Positions 16,184 through 24,855 of a stretch of DNA of 64,000 nt are shown here, piece after piece. The notes under the pieces are model-generated. The model did not search any database. It worked only from the letters and a program-made list of their open reading frames with translations, and was not told the DNA's origin. Each line of letters opens with the position of its first letter. Position 1 is the stretch's first letter. This DNA comes from Alphaproteobacteria bacterium (GTDB lineage: Bacteria > Pseudomonadota > Alphaproteobacteria > SMXP01). The translations under genes were made by a program, and so were the position numbers. The stretch is taken from positions 147,670 to 211,669 of the forward strand of contig JANQPV010000013.1 of the NCBI GenBank assembly GCA_028285305.1, in the 5' to 3' direction.

Positions 16184-16571
16184 GAGAAACTCCTTTGGCT
16201 GACGGTGTGAGGCCCCAGGCCGCCCAGAACGCCAGAAGGCCGGGCGCGATGACGGCCACCAGATCGAAGGCGAAAATGGAGTCGAAAGGAAAGCCGCGCA
16301 TGCCCCAAATCTGGACATGAAAGAGCGAGTGGAACGCGAGCCAAGTCGCGCCGGCGACCGCCACTTCGCGGTTAAGGCGCCAAGCTCCCCAGGCGAGAAT
16401 GAACCCGCACGCGAGAAAGGCCAGAGCCACATCGCGCATGAAATGGATGCTGAAGGGGCCCATGAGACTCAGCCCCGGCGTGTTCTCATAGAACGTGTTT
16501 GGCAGAAACCAAATATAGGACGCCGTCAGAATGGAGATAGCGGCGATCGCAATGAGAATAACACGCTTCAT
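16176..16571 (-). CDS. small four-helix membrane protein, unknown
   Basis: A 131-residue hydrophobic protein with four predicted membrane helices (about 3-22, 44-66, 70-88 and 98-122). A histidine-containing segment (HSLFHVQIWG) lies near the third. I do not recognise a named family with confidence; the size resembles DoxX-like or DUF4345-like small membrane proteins. It is the first gene of a pair with DUF1272 and diverges from the PNPOx-family gene at 16710. Confidence 0.65.
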   Translation of the reverse strand: MKRVILIAIAAISILTASYIWFLPNTFYENTPGLSLMGPFSIHFMRDVALAFLACGFILAWGAWRLNREVAVAGATWLAFHSLFHVQIWGMRGFPFDSIFAFDLVAVIAPGLLAFWAAWGLTPSAKGVSHA

Positions 16572-16709
16572 CGGACCCTCCAGGAATGTCTAGTCTTGCA
16601 TTCTTGTCACAGAGATGTATGTAACATGTCAACTAATTTGACCAAGCGTGACTGAAGAAGAGCGCCAATCAGCCAGCAATTTGCGCCAACCCAAGAGAGG
16701 GGCCCACAC

Positions 16710-17381
16710 GTGACCGACGAGAATGAGCTGAAATCGGAGCGCACGCGGCTGCGGCGCCGCCATGACCGCGGCGCCTATGATCGCGAAAGCGTCTATGCGA
16801 TTTTGGATGCCACACCTTTGTGCCACGTGGGGTACATGCTTGAGGGCGCCCCGGCCGTAACGCCCACATTTCAATGGCGTATGGGCGATAGGGCCTACTG
16901 GCACGGCTCCAGCGCCAGCCAGGCCTTGCGGGCGTCGGAGGCCATGCCGGTCTGTCTCACGGTCACTCTTTTCGACGGGCTGGTTTTGGCCAGATCCGCG
17001 TTTCATCATTCAGCGAACTATCGCTCCGCTATGATCTACGGAACTGCCGTCAAGGTAACGGAAAACGCGGAAAAAAAAGAGGCATTGAAAGCCTTTGTCG
17101 AAGGCCTCTATCCCGGGCGATGGGAAGAGCTGCGGCCTATAACCGAGCAAGAAGTCAAGGCAACGACGGTGCTCTCGATGCCGATCAATGAAGCCTCCGC
17201 GAAAGTGCGCACGGGTCCGCCCGGCGATGATGAACCCGACTATGCGCTCCCCATTTGGGCGGGCGTCTTGCCGATCGGAACGGCTATCGGCGATCCCATT
17301 CCCGATCCAAGGAACCGGCCGGACGTGTCCATGCCGGAATCTCTCAAGGCCTACCGTTTGGATAAGCAGGACAGAAACTAA
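16710..17381 (+). CDS. pyridoxamine 5'-phosphate oxidase-like flavin-binding protein
   Basis: A 223-residue protein starting at GTG 16710, preceded by an AGAGAGGGG purine run. The sequence follows the split-barrel FMN-binding fold: DRESVYAILDATPLCHVGYM (about 24-43), then TPTFQWRMGDRAYWHGSSAS (about 50-70), then RSAFHHSANYRSAMIYGTA. It resembles proteins often labelled flavin-nucleotide-binding or PNPOx-family. It probably binds FMN, heme or F420 and acts as a reductase, with substrate unknown. The GntR gene starts one base after its stop, so that regulator may control this gene. Confidence 0.8.
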   Translation: MTDENELKSERTRLRRRHDRGAYDRESVYAILDATPLCHVGYMLEGAPAVTPTFQWRMGDRAYWHGSSASQALRASEAMPVCLTVTLFDGLVLARSAFHHSANYRSAMIYGTAVKVTENAEKKEALKAFVEGLYPGRWEELRPITEQEVKATTVLSMPINEASAKVRTGPPGDDEPDYALPIWAGVLPIGTAIGDPIPDPRNRPDVSMPESLKAYRLDKQDRN

Positions 17382-17382
17382 A

Positions 17383-18093
17383 ATGCCGAAAGCAGCAGTT
17401 TTGCCAAACGCGCATACAAACGGAGAGCGCCAAAGTGATCTGGCGTTCGCCCAGATCAAGAACGACATCATTCTCTGCCGGCTCAAGCCAGGCGAAAGCG
17501 TGTCTGAGGCGGAACTATCTCTCCGCTACGATTGCGGTCGGGCGGCGACGCGAGCCGCGCTTACTCGCTTGGCTGAGACTGGTTTGGTCACGCCGCGGCC
17601 GCGACGCGGGTTTGTCATCGCGCCGATCACCCTTAAGTCCGTGCAAGATGTATTTGACTTGCGCTTGTTGTTGGAGCCTCAGGTGGCCGCGATCGCTGCC
17701 GGTAAGGTTGACGCAGACGAACTTCGCCATATCAACAAGCAGCCTCAGAGAGCTAAAAATGATGCTGAGCGCATAGACTTTCTTGACAGTAACCGCGCCT
17801 TTCATCGCTGCATTGCCGAAGCCACAGGAAACGCGAAGTTGGTCGGAGTGCTTGATGACCTGTTCGACGACATAACGCGGCTTGTGCATCTAGGTCTGTA
17901 TGGTGCCGGACGCACCGCAAAAGAGTCGCAGGCAGACCAACAAAGGCAAGATCAAGACCACGAAGACTTGATTTCAGCCTTTGAAGCCCAAGACCCTCTG
18001 TTAGCGGAGAAAATAGCACGAGCACACATCGAGCATTCCCGGGATCTAGCTCTGCGCCAGATTCTGAACGGAAATGTAACGGTGAACCTTTAA
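17383..18093 (+). CDS. GntR family transcriptional regulator, FCD type
   Basis: A 236-residue regulator. ATG 17383 is chosen because it follows the preceding stop by one base; an in-frame upstream extension to 17188 would run through the PNPOx-like gene. Residues about 18-85 form the winged helix (LAFAQIKNDIILCRLKPGESVSEAELS then GRAATRAALTRLAETGLVTPRPRRGF). Residues about 95-220 are the all-helical FCD ligand domain (DVFDLRLLLEPQVAAIAA, FHRCIAEATGN, HIEHSRD), with His/Asp residues that often bind a metal and a carboxylate effector. The effector is unknown. Confidence 0.88.
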   Translation: MPKAAVLPNAHTNGERQSDLAFAQIKNDIILCRLKPGESVSEAELSLRYDCGRAATRAALTRLAETGLVTPRPRRGFVIAPITLKSVQDVFDLRLLLEPQVAAIAAGKVDADELRHINKQPQRAKNDAERIDFLDSNRAFHRCIAEATGNAKLVGVLDDLFDDITRLVHLGLYGAGRTAKESQADQQRQDQDHEDLISAFEAQDPLLAEKIARAHIEHSRDLALRQILNGNVTVNL

Positions 18094-18281
18094 GTCGCCC
18101 TACGGACTCCCAGCAGTCCAAGGCGCCGGCGCGAAGCGTGGGCACAATCCAATTACCGCAGATCGAGGCGCAAATGAATGTGTTTGATGGTTCAGATGGC
18201 CTTGAACAGCGAAACGCGGCCAAGTAATCTGAGATCTGGAAGCTGTCCATTGCGCGAACGGCAAGAGTGAAGGAATGAAGC

Positions 18282-20087
18282 GTGAGTCAAACCACCGCAA
18301 GTAGTCAAGAAGCAACACCGGAGCAAACTCCTCCGGGGGAGTTTCGAACCCCCGAAAAAGAACAGGCGGACAAGGGGGACTTCGTGCCCTCGGCGCACGA
18401 TATTCCTCTTGAAGAGATCAACCCAATCAATGCGCATATCTACAGCCAGAACAAGTGGAGAGAGTATTTTGAAAGGCTTCGAAAAGAGGATCCCATTCAC
18501 TTCAATAGGATAAAAACGGCGGGGAGATACTGGTCAATAACAAGATACGAAGACATTAAGGCGATCGATGTCGACTGGGAGAATTTTTCATCCGCTCACG
18601 GGATAACTCTGGGCTTCGATTTGAGCGCCGGTGAGCCGGAAGGAATGATTCAAACCAATAATCCTTTCATTTCGCAGGACCCTCCGGAGCATGCCCCGCA
18701 GCGCAAGACGGTCTCGGGTGTCGTTGCCCCTACCAACCTGAGAAACCTCGAACCGCTGATCCGCGAGCGCACGTGCCAGGTTTTGGACTCTCTCCCCGAG
18801 CACGAAACGTTCGATTGGGTGGACACCGTTTCGATCGAGTTAACGACGCTTATGCTCGCGACGCTTTTCGATTTCCCGCTGGAGGATCGCCGCAAGTTAA
18901 CGAGATGGTCTGATATTGTGTTCGCGATCCCCCAACCGGGCGGCGTCGTCGAATCGATGACTCAGAAACGCGAAGAGCTTATGGAGTGTGTAGGGTATTT
19001 TTCGGGGCTTTGGGAGGAGCGCAGAAAAAACCCCGGCGATGACTTGGTGTCGATGCTGGTGCACGGCGAAGCGACGAAGGACACCTCGCCTCTGGAACAC
19101 TTAGGCAATCTCTTGCTCCTGATCGTCGGGGGCAACGACACGACCCGGAACAGCATGTCCGGAAGCGTCTATGCTCTGAACAAATTCCCGGAGCAATACG
19201 AGAAGCTTATTGCGTCCCCCAAACTCATTCCACAGATGGTTGCCGAATTGATCCGATGGCAGACGCCCCTCTCTTACATGCGCCGAACGGCGAAGAGAGA
19301 TATCGAGATCCGCGGCAAACAGATTCGCAAGAACGACCAGATTCTGATGTGGTACTTGTCCGGCAATCGTGACGAGAGCGTGTTCGAAAACGCTGATGCG
19401 CTGGATATCGAGCGACCCAACGCCAGACAGCACCTTTCCTTCGGCTTCGGCATTCATAGATGTATGGGGAACCGGTTGGCGGAATTGCAGCTGCGCGTCC
19501 TGTGGGAAGAAATCCTCAAGCGGTTCGAGAAGATAGAAATTCAAGCCGAGCCAGAGTACACATTCTCATCGTTCGTGCACGGGTATACGTCGCTGCCGGT
19601 CAAGGTGAGCCGCAAATGGAGCGGGGAACCGTCTGCATTCCTTGGAAAGGAGCATCTCATGGGAGACGGCGATCTATCACCTCCGGCCGGGTTCACCGAA
19701 CATTTCCGTAAGTCGAAGTTCACCGATCCGTGGGAGCCCCTCTACTCCAAGGTGCGGGATGATCAAATCCACCTGGGTGTATATCTTAGAGACGTCCACT
19801 GTAATTCAAGAGGCATCGTGCACGGAGGGTTTCTCTCATCTATAGCGGACAACGCGATGGGTCTCAGCTGCGGCCAAGTGTTGCGATCGCAGGAGCGTGA
19901 ATTCACGGGGCTCGTGACGGTTTCTCTCGCGACGGACTTTGCAGGGTCCGCAAAGGTCGGCGATTGGCTCCAGACGGAAATCTCGGTGGTGAAGGCTGGC
20001 GGCTCACTTTGTTTTGCCAACTGCCTTATCTATTCTGGAGACGAATTGGTTGCCCGCTCCAATGCCTGTTTTAAAGTCCTGAGTTAG
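18282..20087 (+). CDS. CYP153-type cytochrome P450 fused to a hotdog thioesterase
   Basis: A 601-residue protein from GTG 18282 (AAGGA seven bases upstream). Residues about 40-450 are a P450 with I-helix GGNDTT (283-288), ExxR (Glu322-Arg325) and heme loop FGFGIHRCMG (Cys394). The phrases RWQTPLSYMRRTA, MWYLSGNRDE and HIYSQNKWREYF are characteristic of CYP153, the soluble terminal alkane/fatty-acid hydroxylases. Residues about 465-601 form a PaaI-like hotdog thioesterase, with the active-site segment NSRGIVHGGFLSSIADNAMG near 505-525. The two parts are in one uninterrupted frame. No ferredoxin or reductase gene is nearby, so electron partners must be elsewhere. A GMC alcohol oxidase/dehydrogenase gene converges on it. 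Confidence 0.92.
   Translation: MSQTTASSQEATPEQTPPGEFRTPEKEQADKGDFVPSAHDIPLEEINPINAHIYSQNKWREYFERLRKEDPIHFNRIKTAGRYWSITRYEDIKAIDVDWENFSSAHGITLGFDLSAGEPEGMIQTNNPFISQDPPEHAPQRKTVSGVVAPTNLRNLEPLIRERTCQVLDSLPEHETFDWVDTVSIELTTLMLATLFDFPLEDRRKLTRWSDIVFAIPQPGGVVESMTQKREELMECVGYFSGLWEERRKNPGDDLVSMLVHGEATKDTSPLEHLGNLLLLIVGGNDTTRNSMSGSVYALNKFPEQYEKLIASPKLIPQMVAELIRWQTPLSYMRRTAKRDIEIRGKQIRKNDQILMWYLSGNRDESVFENADALDIERPNARQHLSFGFGIHRCMGNRLAELQLRVLWEEILKRFEKIEIQAEPEYTFSSFVHGYTSLPVKVSRKWSGEPSAFLGKEHLMGDGDLSPPAGFTEHFRKSKFTDPWEPLYSKVRDDQIHLGVYLRDVHCNSRGIVHGGFLSSIADNAMGLSCGQVLRSQEREFTGLVTVSLATDFAGSAKVGDWLQTEISVVKAGGSLCFANCLIYSGDELVARSNACFKVLS
19646..19661 (+). promoter_or_regulatory. internal ribosome binding site before the thioesterase part
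   Basis: AAAGGAG at 19646-19652 lies six bases before an in-frame ATG at 19659, which is codon 460 of the fusion and the first residue of the linker before the thioesterase fold. Initiation here would yield a free thioesterase of about 142 residues as well as the fusion. Confidence 0.5.
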
Positions 20088-20133
20088 AGCCCTTCGAAAG
20101 GACCAACCGCGCAGAGGCCAATAACGTGATTTC

Positions 20134-21609
20134 CTACGTTTCCGCGGTCATCTTTCGCGCCACACGTTCGGCGATCATAACACAGCCAAGATACGTGTTT
20201 CCTGAGGGGATGGTCGGCATGACGGAAGCATCCACCACGCGCAGGCCCTGAACCCCGCGAACGCGGCAATCCGCATCGAGTACGCGCCCCATCGGACAGG
20301 TTCCGGTCATGTGGCCATAGCTCAGCGGAAACCGTTCGATTGCGGCGGAAATTGCGTCAGGCGCCGTCAAATCATGGGGCTCGACGGGTTCAACACCCAA
20401 CTGCCGGGCAGGCTCCGACTGCTCCCATGCCGCCAGCCGGTCGAAGGCATCACGCAGCCGTTCAATACCGTCATCGGGCAAAGGGGGCGCGGTAACGATG
20501 GGCTCGGCTTCCGCTGTCTCACCCAGCCGAACACTTCCGCGTCCTGAGGATCGCAGAAGGAAAAGCGCCATCATGAATTCCGTCGGGCCGTCGGTCTTTG
20601 TCGGCGCGATGGGAAACGCATGGTAATCCACGTCGCTGCCGTTTGACGCGCCAACATACAAAACCTGGGCCGGCCCGGCGGAGCCTCCACGTTCCCCCTC
20701 GTGTCGGTAGGGTATGGCTGGGCCCAGATGATCGCTCATGGTTTCGCCCACGGGAAGGTCCGATTGAACATTTATTCCGTAATCTGACAAGTGGTCTTTC
20801 GGTCCAATGCCCGATCGCATCAGGAGAACCGGTGACCAAAAGGTGCCGGCCGACACCACCACTTCGTCGGCCTCGATGTCTTCGCCTGATACTAGGGTCA
20901 CACCGGAAACGCGGCCCCCGTCCATGGAAAGCGAAGCCACTTCAGAGTTCGTTCGGATTCTAAGATTATCGCGCGCCCGAGCTTGTGGGGTCAGATAGGC
21001 GAGACTTGTCGTCACCCGCTGACCCTCCCGATCTATCGTCACAGGAAACACACCGATCCCGGGCAATTGAGTTGGATCGTTTATATCGCCGGCTATGTGG
21101 TTGCCGGTTTCGATCATACCGTCATAGTACGCAAGCTGCGCGCGGCTCATCTCGTCCCGGCGCCAGCGACGCACCGGCAATGGCCCATCGCCACCATGGA
21201 TAGGTGAGGAGCCGAAATCGAAATCTGTTTCTGCGGCGATGAATGTGTCGACAACGTCATCCCAACCCCATCCCTCAAGGCCGGAAGCGGCCCACTCATT
21301 ATAATCCGCAGGCAAACCTCTCAGTGTTGCAAGCCCGTTGACGGCCGACGTGCCACCAAGAAGCCGTCCTTGAAGCATGGGGATGGCTGTCGACCCAAAG
21401 GCCATCGGGGTCATCGCGATAGGGGGCACGCCCGCCCAGGCATCTGGAGCCCGCGATGGATCAAGGACGGATGAATCGTATGCGTCTTCGCTGGGACCGG
21501 CTTCAAGAAGAGTGATTGAAAATCGAGGGTCTTCTGTGAGGCGCGCGGCCAAAACCGAGCCCGCGGTACCACCTCCCACAATGACGATATGCTTGGTTTT
21601 CGCTCCCAT
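20134..21609 (-). CDS. GMC family alcohol oxidoreductase
   Basis: A 491-residue FAD enzyme of the glucose-methanol-choline family. The FAD Rossmann motif GGGTAGSVLAARL is at about residues 12-24. The GMC signature region RLLGGTSAVNG (about 82-92) and the C-terminal active-site area around YGHMTGTCPMG, then VVDASVMPTIPSGNTYLG, are present. Members oxidise alcohols to aldehydes; AlkJ and choline dehydrogenase are relatives. It converges with the CYP153 fusion, so oxidation of the alcohol that P450 makes is a reasonable inference. The divergent TetR gene and tandem operators at 21643-21678 probably control it. Confidence 0.9.
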   Translation of the reverse strand: MGAKTKHIVIVGGGTAGSVLAARLTEDPRFSITLLEAGPSEDAYDSSVLDPSRAPDAWAGVPPIAMTPMAFGSTAIPMLQGRLLGGTSAVNGLATLRGLPADYNEWAASGLEGWGWDDVVDTFIAAETDFDFGSSPIHGGDGPLPVRRWRRDEMSRAQLAYYDGMIETGNHIAGDINDPTQLPGIGVFPVTIDREGQRVTTSLAYLTPQARARDNLRIRTNSEVASLSMDGGRVSGVTLVSGEDIEADEVVVSAGTFWSPVLLMRSGIGPKDHLSDYGINVQSDLPVGETMSDHLGPAIPYRHEGERGGSAGPAQVLYVGASNGSDVDYHAFPIAPTKTDGPTEFMMALFLLRSSGRGSVRLGETAEAEPIVTAPPLPDDGIERLRDAFDRLAAWEQSEPARQLGVEPVEPHDLTAPDAISAAIERFPLSYGHMTGTCPMGRVLDADCRVRGVQGLRVVDASVMPTIPSGNTYLGCVMIAERVARKMTAET

Positions 21610-21642
21610 CGGTCTTCTCCTTATCCAAAGCTAGCGCTTGTT

Positions 21643-21678
21643 TAGGTAGTATTACCTAAAAATAGGTAATATAACCTA
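21643..21678. promoter_or_regulatory. tandem TetR-type operators between GMC and TetR genes
   Basis: TAGGTA-GTAT-TACCTA (21643-21658) is a perfect palindrome. It is followed 20 bp later, centre to centre, by TAGGTA-ATAT-AACCTA (21663-21678), a near-palindrome. They lie in the divergent intergenic region and are probably bound by the TetR protein at 21722, repressing both directions. Confidence 0.7.
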
Positions 21679-21721
21679 ATTCGTCAAGTGCCGTGTTTAT
21701 GCAGACTGGAAAATTGAAAGT

Positions 21722-22390
21722 ATGAAGTCGAACTCGACCACACCGAACCGAATTCTCGACGCCGGTCGTCAGCTGTTCAACGAAAAAGGATATGCCGCAA
21801 CAACTCTCACCGAGATCGCGGCGGCAATTGGGATATCCCAAGGCAACTTGACCTATCACTTCCCGACGAAACGCGACTTGGCAAAGCGGATAGAAGAAGA
21901 AGTCCGTAAACGTGCACAAGCTCGGCGCGCCAATCGGGTTCCCGGTGCCATCGAGGACGATTATGTCGAGCATTTGCTGTTCGCGACGGACTTAATCTGG
22001 CACAACCGGTTCCTGCTGCGTGATCGGGCCCAATACACAGAGGTAACGCTTTCGGAGCAGCCACGATCGGAGATGGCGGCTGACTTTGATGAGCTGAAGG
22101 AGTTGCTTGAGCGGATCAAAGCAGAAGGAAAGTTCCGCCGCGACACGGATATGGACCTGCACACCCTTACGCGAGCGCTGTGGATCGTGAGCAGGTTTTG
22201 GATGGACTATCTGCGCGAATCCGAAGGACTGGAAAAAATCAGCTGGGCAGACCAAGAGCGCGGAATTCAGCATCATTTCGCGGTCCTCTTGCCCCACTTA
22301 ACTGCCGCGGCGAGGCGCGAGTTCCAAGCGGCCCTGACCCGCGCATCAGACCAATCACAAGCCCCATCACCTATTGTTCAGCTTCCCTAA
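21722..22390 (+). CDS. TetR family transcriptional regulator
   Basis: A 222-residue repressor-type protein. The N-terminal helix-turn-helix (about residues 8-55) reads ILDAGRQLFNEKGYAATTL then IAAAIGISQGNLTYHFPTKRDL. The C-terminal helical ligand domain (about 65-205) is unclassified and does not reveal the effector. It is transcribed divergently from the GMC gene and the tandem TAGGTA operators sit between them, a standard TetR-target layout. Confidence 0.9.
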   Translation: MKSNSTTPNRILDAGRQLFNEKGYAATTLTEIAAAIGISQGNLTYHFPTKRDLAKRIEEEVRKRAQARRANRVPGAIEDDYVEHLLFATDLIWHNRFLLRDRAQYTEVTLSEQPRSEMAADFDELKELLERIKAEGKFRRDTDMDLHTLTRALWIVSRFWMDYLRESEGLEKISWADQERGIQHHFAVLLPHLTAAARREFQAALTRASDQSQAPSPIVQLP

Positions 22391-22444
22391 AATGACACGG
22401 GCCATCACGCAGTTTCATCTTGTATCGATTCTATCAATCTGTTA

Positions 22445-22466
22445 TTCAATAGATCCATTGATTGAA
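22445..22466. promoter_or_regulatory. probable ArsR/SmtB-type operator
   Basis: TTCAAT (22445-22450) and ATTGAA (22461-22466) form an inverted repeat with a 10-bp spacer, ending 10 bp before the ArsR-family start at 22477. A further CAAT/ATTG pair lies inside. The site is AT-rich and placed as expected for autorepression by a metal-sensing ArsR/SmtB protein. Confidence 0.5.
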
Positions 22467-22476
22467 AGAATGTTGG

Positions 22477-22842
22477 ATGTCCGAATCTTTGGAGGATGAA
22501 GCCTGCAACGACGAAATTCACCCGCCGCGCCCCACGTTTGCAGCGCCGCCGGAAGATGTGCTGGAAAACGCGGCCTTGATGCTGAGTGCGGCGGGAGATC
22601 CCGCTCGTCTGCGTTTGTTGCTGCGTCTTGCGGATGGCGAACGATGTGTAACCGAACTTGCTGAGGCCGAAGGAGAAAAGTTGGCCACGGTGTCGGCCCG
22701 CTTGAAACTGCTTCATGGGGCTAGACTGGTGACGCGGCGCCGAGAAGCCAAGCACGTCCATTATTCGCTCACTGACGGACATATTGTCAGTCTCGTTCGC
22801 GACATCCTCGAACACGCTGCAGAAGATACAGTTTCGATTTAA
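22477..22842 (+). CDS. ArsR/SmtB family metal-responsive regulator
   Basis: A 121-residue winged-helix protein. ATG 22477 is preferred to TTG 22462. The core LSAAGDPARLRLLLRLADGERCVTELAEA (about 35-63) and the recognition helix ATVSARLKLLHGARLV (about 69-84) are standard for the family. The DGHIVSLVRDILEH tail (about 100-113) resembles the alpha5 metal site of zinc sensors such as SmtB/CzrA, with Asp and His ligands. The next gene encodes a His-rich protein, so zinc or a similar divalent metal is the likely signal. Confidence 0.88.
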   Translation: MSESLEDEACNDEIHPPRPTFAAPPEDVLENAALMLSAAGDPARLRLLLRLADGERCVTELAEAEGEKLATVSARLKLLHGARLVTRRREAKHVHYSLTDGHIVSLVRDILEHAAEDTVSI

Positions 22843-22863
22843 GCCATTTTAGGAGACTCGATA

Positions 22864-23229
22864 ATGACCTGTACCAATCCGAAACACGACAAACATGATC
22901 ACGTCCACGGTCCAGACTGCGGCCACACTGCGGTGCGACACGGCGATCATGTGGACTACCTTCATGACGGGCACCTCCATCATCCCCATGAAGACCATGT
23001 CGATGAGCACGTAATCGAAGTTACGGCTGAGAACCCGGCGGCCTGTGCACCGATCGGAGCGTCCGATGGACTCGGCCATGATGCAAACCACGTCCACGGC
23101 CCGGCCTGTGGCCACGAAGCTGTTCCCCACGGGGATCATGTCTGCTATCTGGTGGACGGCCAGCTTCACCATCCTCACGATGGACATTGCGACAATCACG
23201 GCCCCCTAGAAGCTGTAGAGGTCGTTTAG
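22864..23229 (+). CDS. His-rich metal-binding protein with two repeats
   Basis: A 121-residue soluble protein with about 30 histidines. Two units of about 37 residues (about 14-50 and 77-113) share the order HVHGPxCGHxAVxHGDHVxYLxDGxLHHPHxxHxDxH. Each has one or two cysteines. There is no signal peptide. It lies 21 bases after the ArsR gene and is probably co-transcribed with it. A cytoplasmic metal buffer or chaperone for Zn, Ni or Co is the natural reading. Relatives are sometimes mislabelled as threonine dehydratase in databases, to my recollection; nothing here supports that. Confidence 0.75.
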   Translation: MTCTNPKHDKHDHVHGPDCGHTAVRHGDHVDYLHDGHLHHPHEDHVDEHVIEVTAENPAACAPIGASDGLGHDANHVHGPACGHEAVPHGDHVCYLVDGQLHHPHDGHCDNHGPLEAVEVV

Positions 23230-23364
23230 CAGATCCGTACACGCAGAGGTGCGGAGCCGGACCATCTGCTCCTCCAATTCCGAAACCTGAACGCGATGTT
23301 CATCGGAAGCCACCGTTAGTTGTAGAGTGCTGACCAGGGTCTGTGAAGGTGACCTGGCACATTG

Positions 23365-24855
23365 CTACGCGTAGACCAGCTGCTCCTCATCAAGATCAAA
23401 GTTCGGCATCTGGTCTTTTTCAGTGTAGTAGTCCGGTGAGAACATCCAAGGCTCCCGGTCCCCGCTTCGAGGCATCAGGTGGACGCGCCGGTTAATATAG
23501 CCGGGATTAAACTCTTCTTCTGCAATCCATCTATTCTTCGGCATGTTTTGGTCTTCGGGGCGCAAGGTCGGCGTGACAACCGAAGCGCCTTTCGCATCCA
23601 TATGCCTGACTAGTCGGCAAATATAGTCGCACACGAGATCAACCCGCATTGTCCAGCTGGTCCGAAGATAGCCGAACATCATCGCGAAGTTCGGCAAGTC
23701 CGAAATCATGACACCCCGATAGGTGAAGCAATCCGGCAAGTTTACGGGCTTGCCGTTCACTTCCAGAGGAATGCCGCCAACCGCCTGGAGGTTGAAGCCG
23801 GTGGCCGTGATTATAATGTCTGCGTCCAATTCTTCACCGGACTGCAGCAAGATACCGTTCTCGGTGAAGCACTCGATGTGATCCGTCACAACCGATGCTT
23901 TTCCATTTTTCATGGCTTCGAACATATCCGCATCGGGAACAAAAGCCAGCCGCTGTTGCCATGGCCGGTAGGACGGCATGAAGTGTTTTTCCGCAACCTC
24001 GTCGCCCAAATGCTCGCGGACAATCTTCAGGAGTTCCTCTTTTACCATCTCCGGATGCTCAGCAGACATATATTGAACGTCTTTGGCCTGCTGAAGAAGG
24101 TCCCGCCGCACGATTTCATGGACCCATTCCTCGGGGATGTCGAGACTGCGCAGACGGTCTGCCAGCTCGTTTCTGTTTTCGCCTGTCCAGAAGTAGGTAG
24201 GCGATCGTTGGAGCATCGTGACGTGGGCGCAGTCATCGGCGATGCTGGGAATGAGCGTTGCAGCCGTTGCCCCTGAGCCGACAACGACGACTTTCTTGCC
24301 TTTCAGATCAATGTCGTCAGGCCAAGTTTGGGGATGCACAATCTGACCTTTAAAGGTGTCGAACCCCTTCCATTCCGGCGTGTATCCTTTTTTGTGGTCG
24401 TAATATCCGCCCGTCCAAAAGAAGAAATTTGCTGTAACTTGCACCTCTTCATTTGTCTCTCTGTTCAGTGCAGTGATCGTCCACTTCTTTTCGCTATCGG
24501 ACCAATTCGCCTTCACAATTTCATGGCTATAGCGAATGTGCGGCTCTAGTTCATCGTCCTCGATAACCTCTGCAAGATAGTCGAGGATGAGATCAGCCGT
24601 TGCGATGGGATTACCGGTCCAAGGTTTGAAACGGTAGCCGAACGTATAAAGATCGCTGTCGGACCGGATGCCGGGATAGGTGTGTGTCGCCCAAGTGCCG
24701 CCGTGGGTATCTTTCGCCTCGAAGATGACAAACGATTTGCCCGGGCATTGCTCTTTCAGATGGTGCGCGACACCAAGGCCCGAAATTCCGGCTCCAACGA
24801 TAAGCATGTCGAAGTGGTCCGCCAAGACCGAAGCACTTTCAACGGTATCAAGCAT
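23365..24855 (-). CDS. EthA-like flavin monooxygenase
   Basis: A 496-residue FAD- and NADPH-dependent monooxygenase. ATG 24855 has GGAGGA just upstream; the frame stays open to 25113 but lacks support there. The FAD motif GAGISG is at 21-26, the F-x-G-x3-H-x3-W-P fingerprint at 158-169 (FKGQIVHPQTWP), and the NADPH motif GSGATAATL at about 179-187. The start HFDMLIVGAGISGLGVA and THGGTW fit the EthA subgroup, Baeyer-Villiger enzymes that also oxidise sulfur. It is transcribed divergently from an AraC-family regulator, which probably controls it. Confidence 0.9.
   Translation of the reverse strand: MLDTVESASVLADHFDMLIVGAGISGLGVAHHLKEQCPGKSFVIFEAKDTHGGTWATHTYPGIRSDSDLYTFGYRFKPWTGNPIATADLILDYLAEVIEDDELEPHIRYSHEIVKANWSDSEKKWTITALNRETNEEVQVTANFFFWTGGYYDHKKGYTPEWKGFDTFKGQIVHPQTWPDDIDLKGKKVVVVGSGATAATLIPSIADDCAHVTMLQRSPTYFWTGENRNELADRLRSLDIPEEWVHEIVRRDLLQQAKDVQYMSAEHPEMVKEELLKIVREHLGDEVAEKHFMPSYRPWQQRLAFVPDADMFEAMKNGKASVVTDHIECFTENGILLQSGEELDADIIITATGFNLQAVGGIPLEVNGKPVNLPDCFTYRGVMISDLPNFAMMFGYLRTSWTMRVDLVCDYICRLVRHMDAKGASVVTPTLRPEDQNMPKNRWIAEEEFNPGYINRRVHLMPRSGDREPWMFSPDYYTEKDQMPNFDLDEEQLVYA

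Noticed and set aside
17188..17382. N-terminal extension of the GntR gene
   Set aside because: It would overlap the PNPOx-like gene; ATG 17383 directly after that gene's stop gives the normal family length.
23205..23330. Minus-strand frame of about 43 codons with a coiled-coil look (ELEEQMVRLRTSA)
   Set aside because: It overlaps the end of the His-rich gene and lacks a convincing start. It could be a gene remnant, but I cannot identify it.
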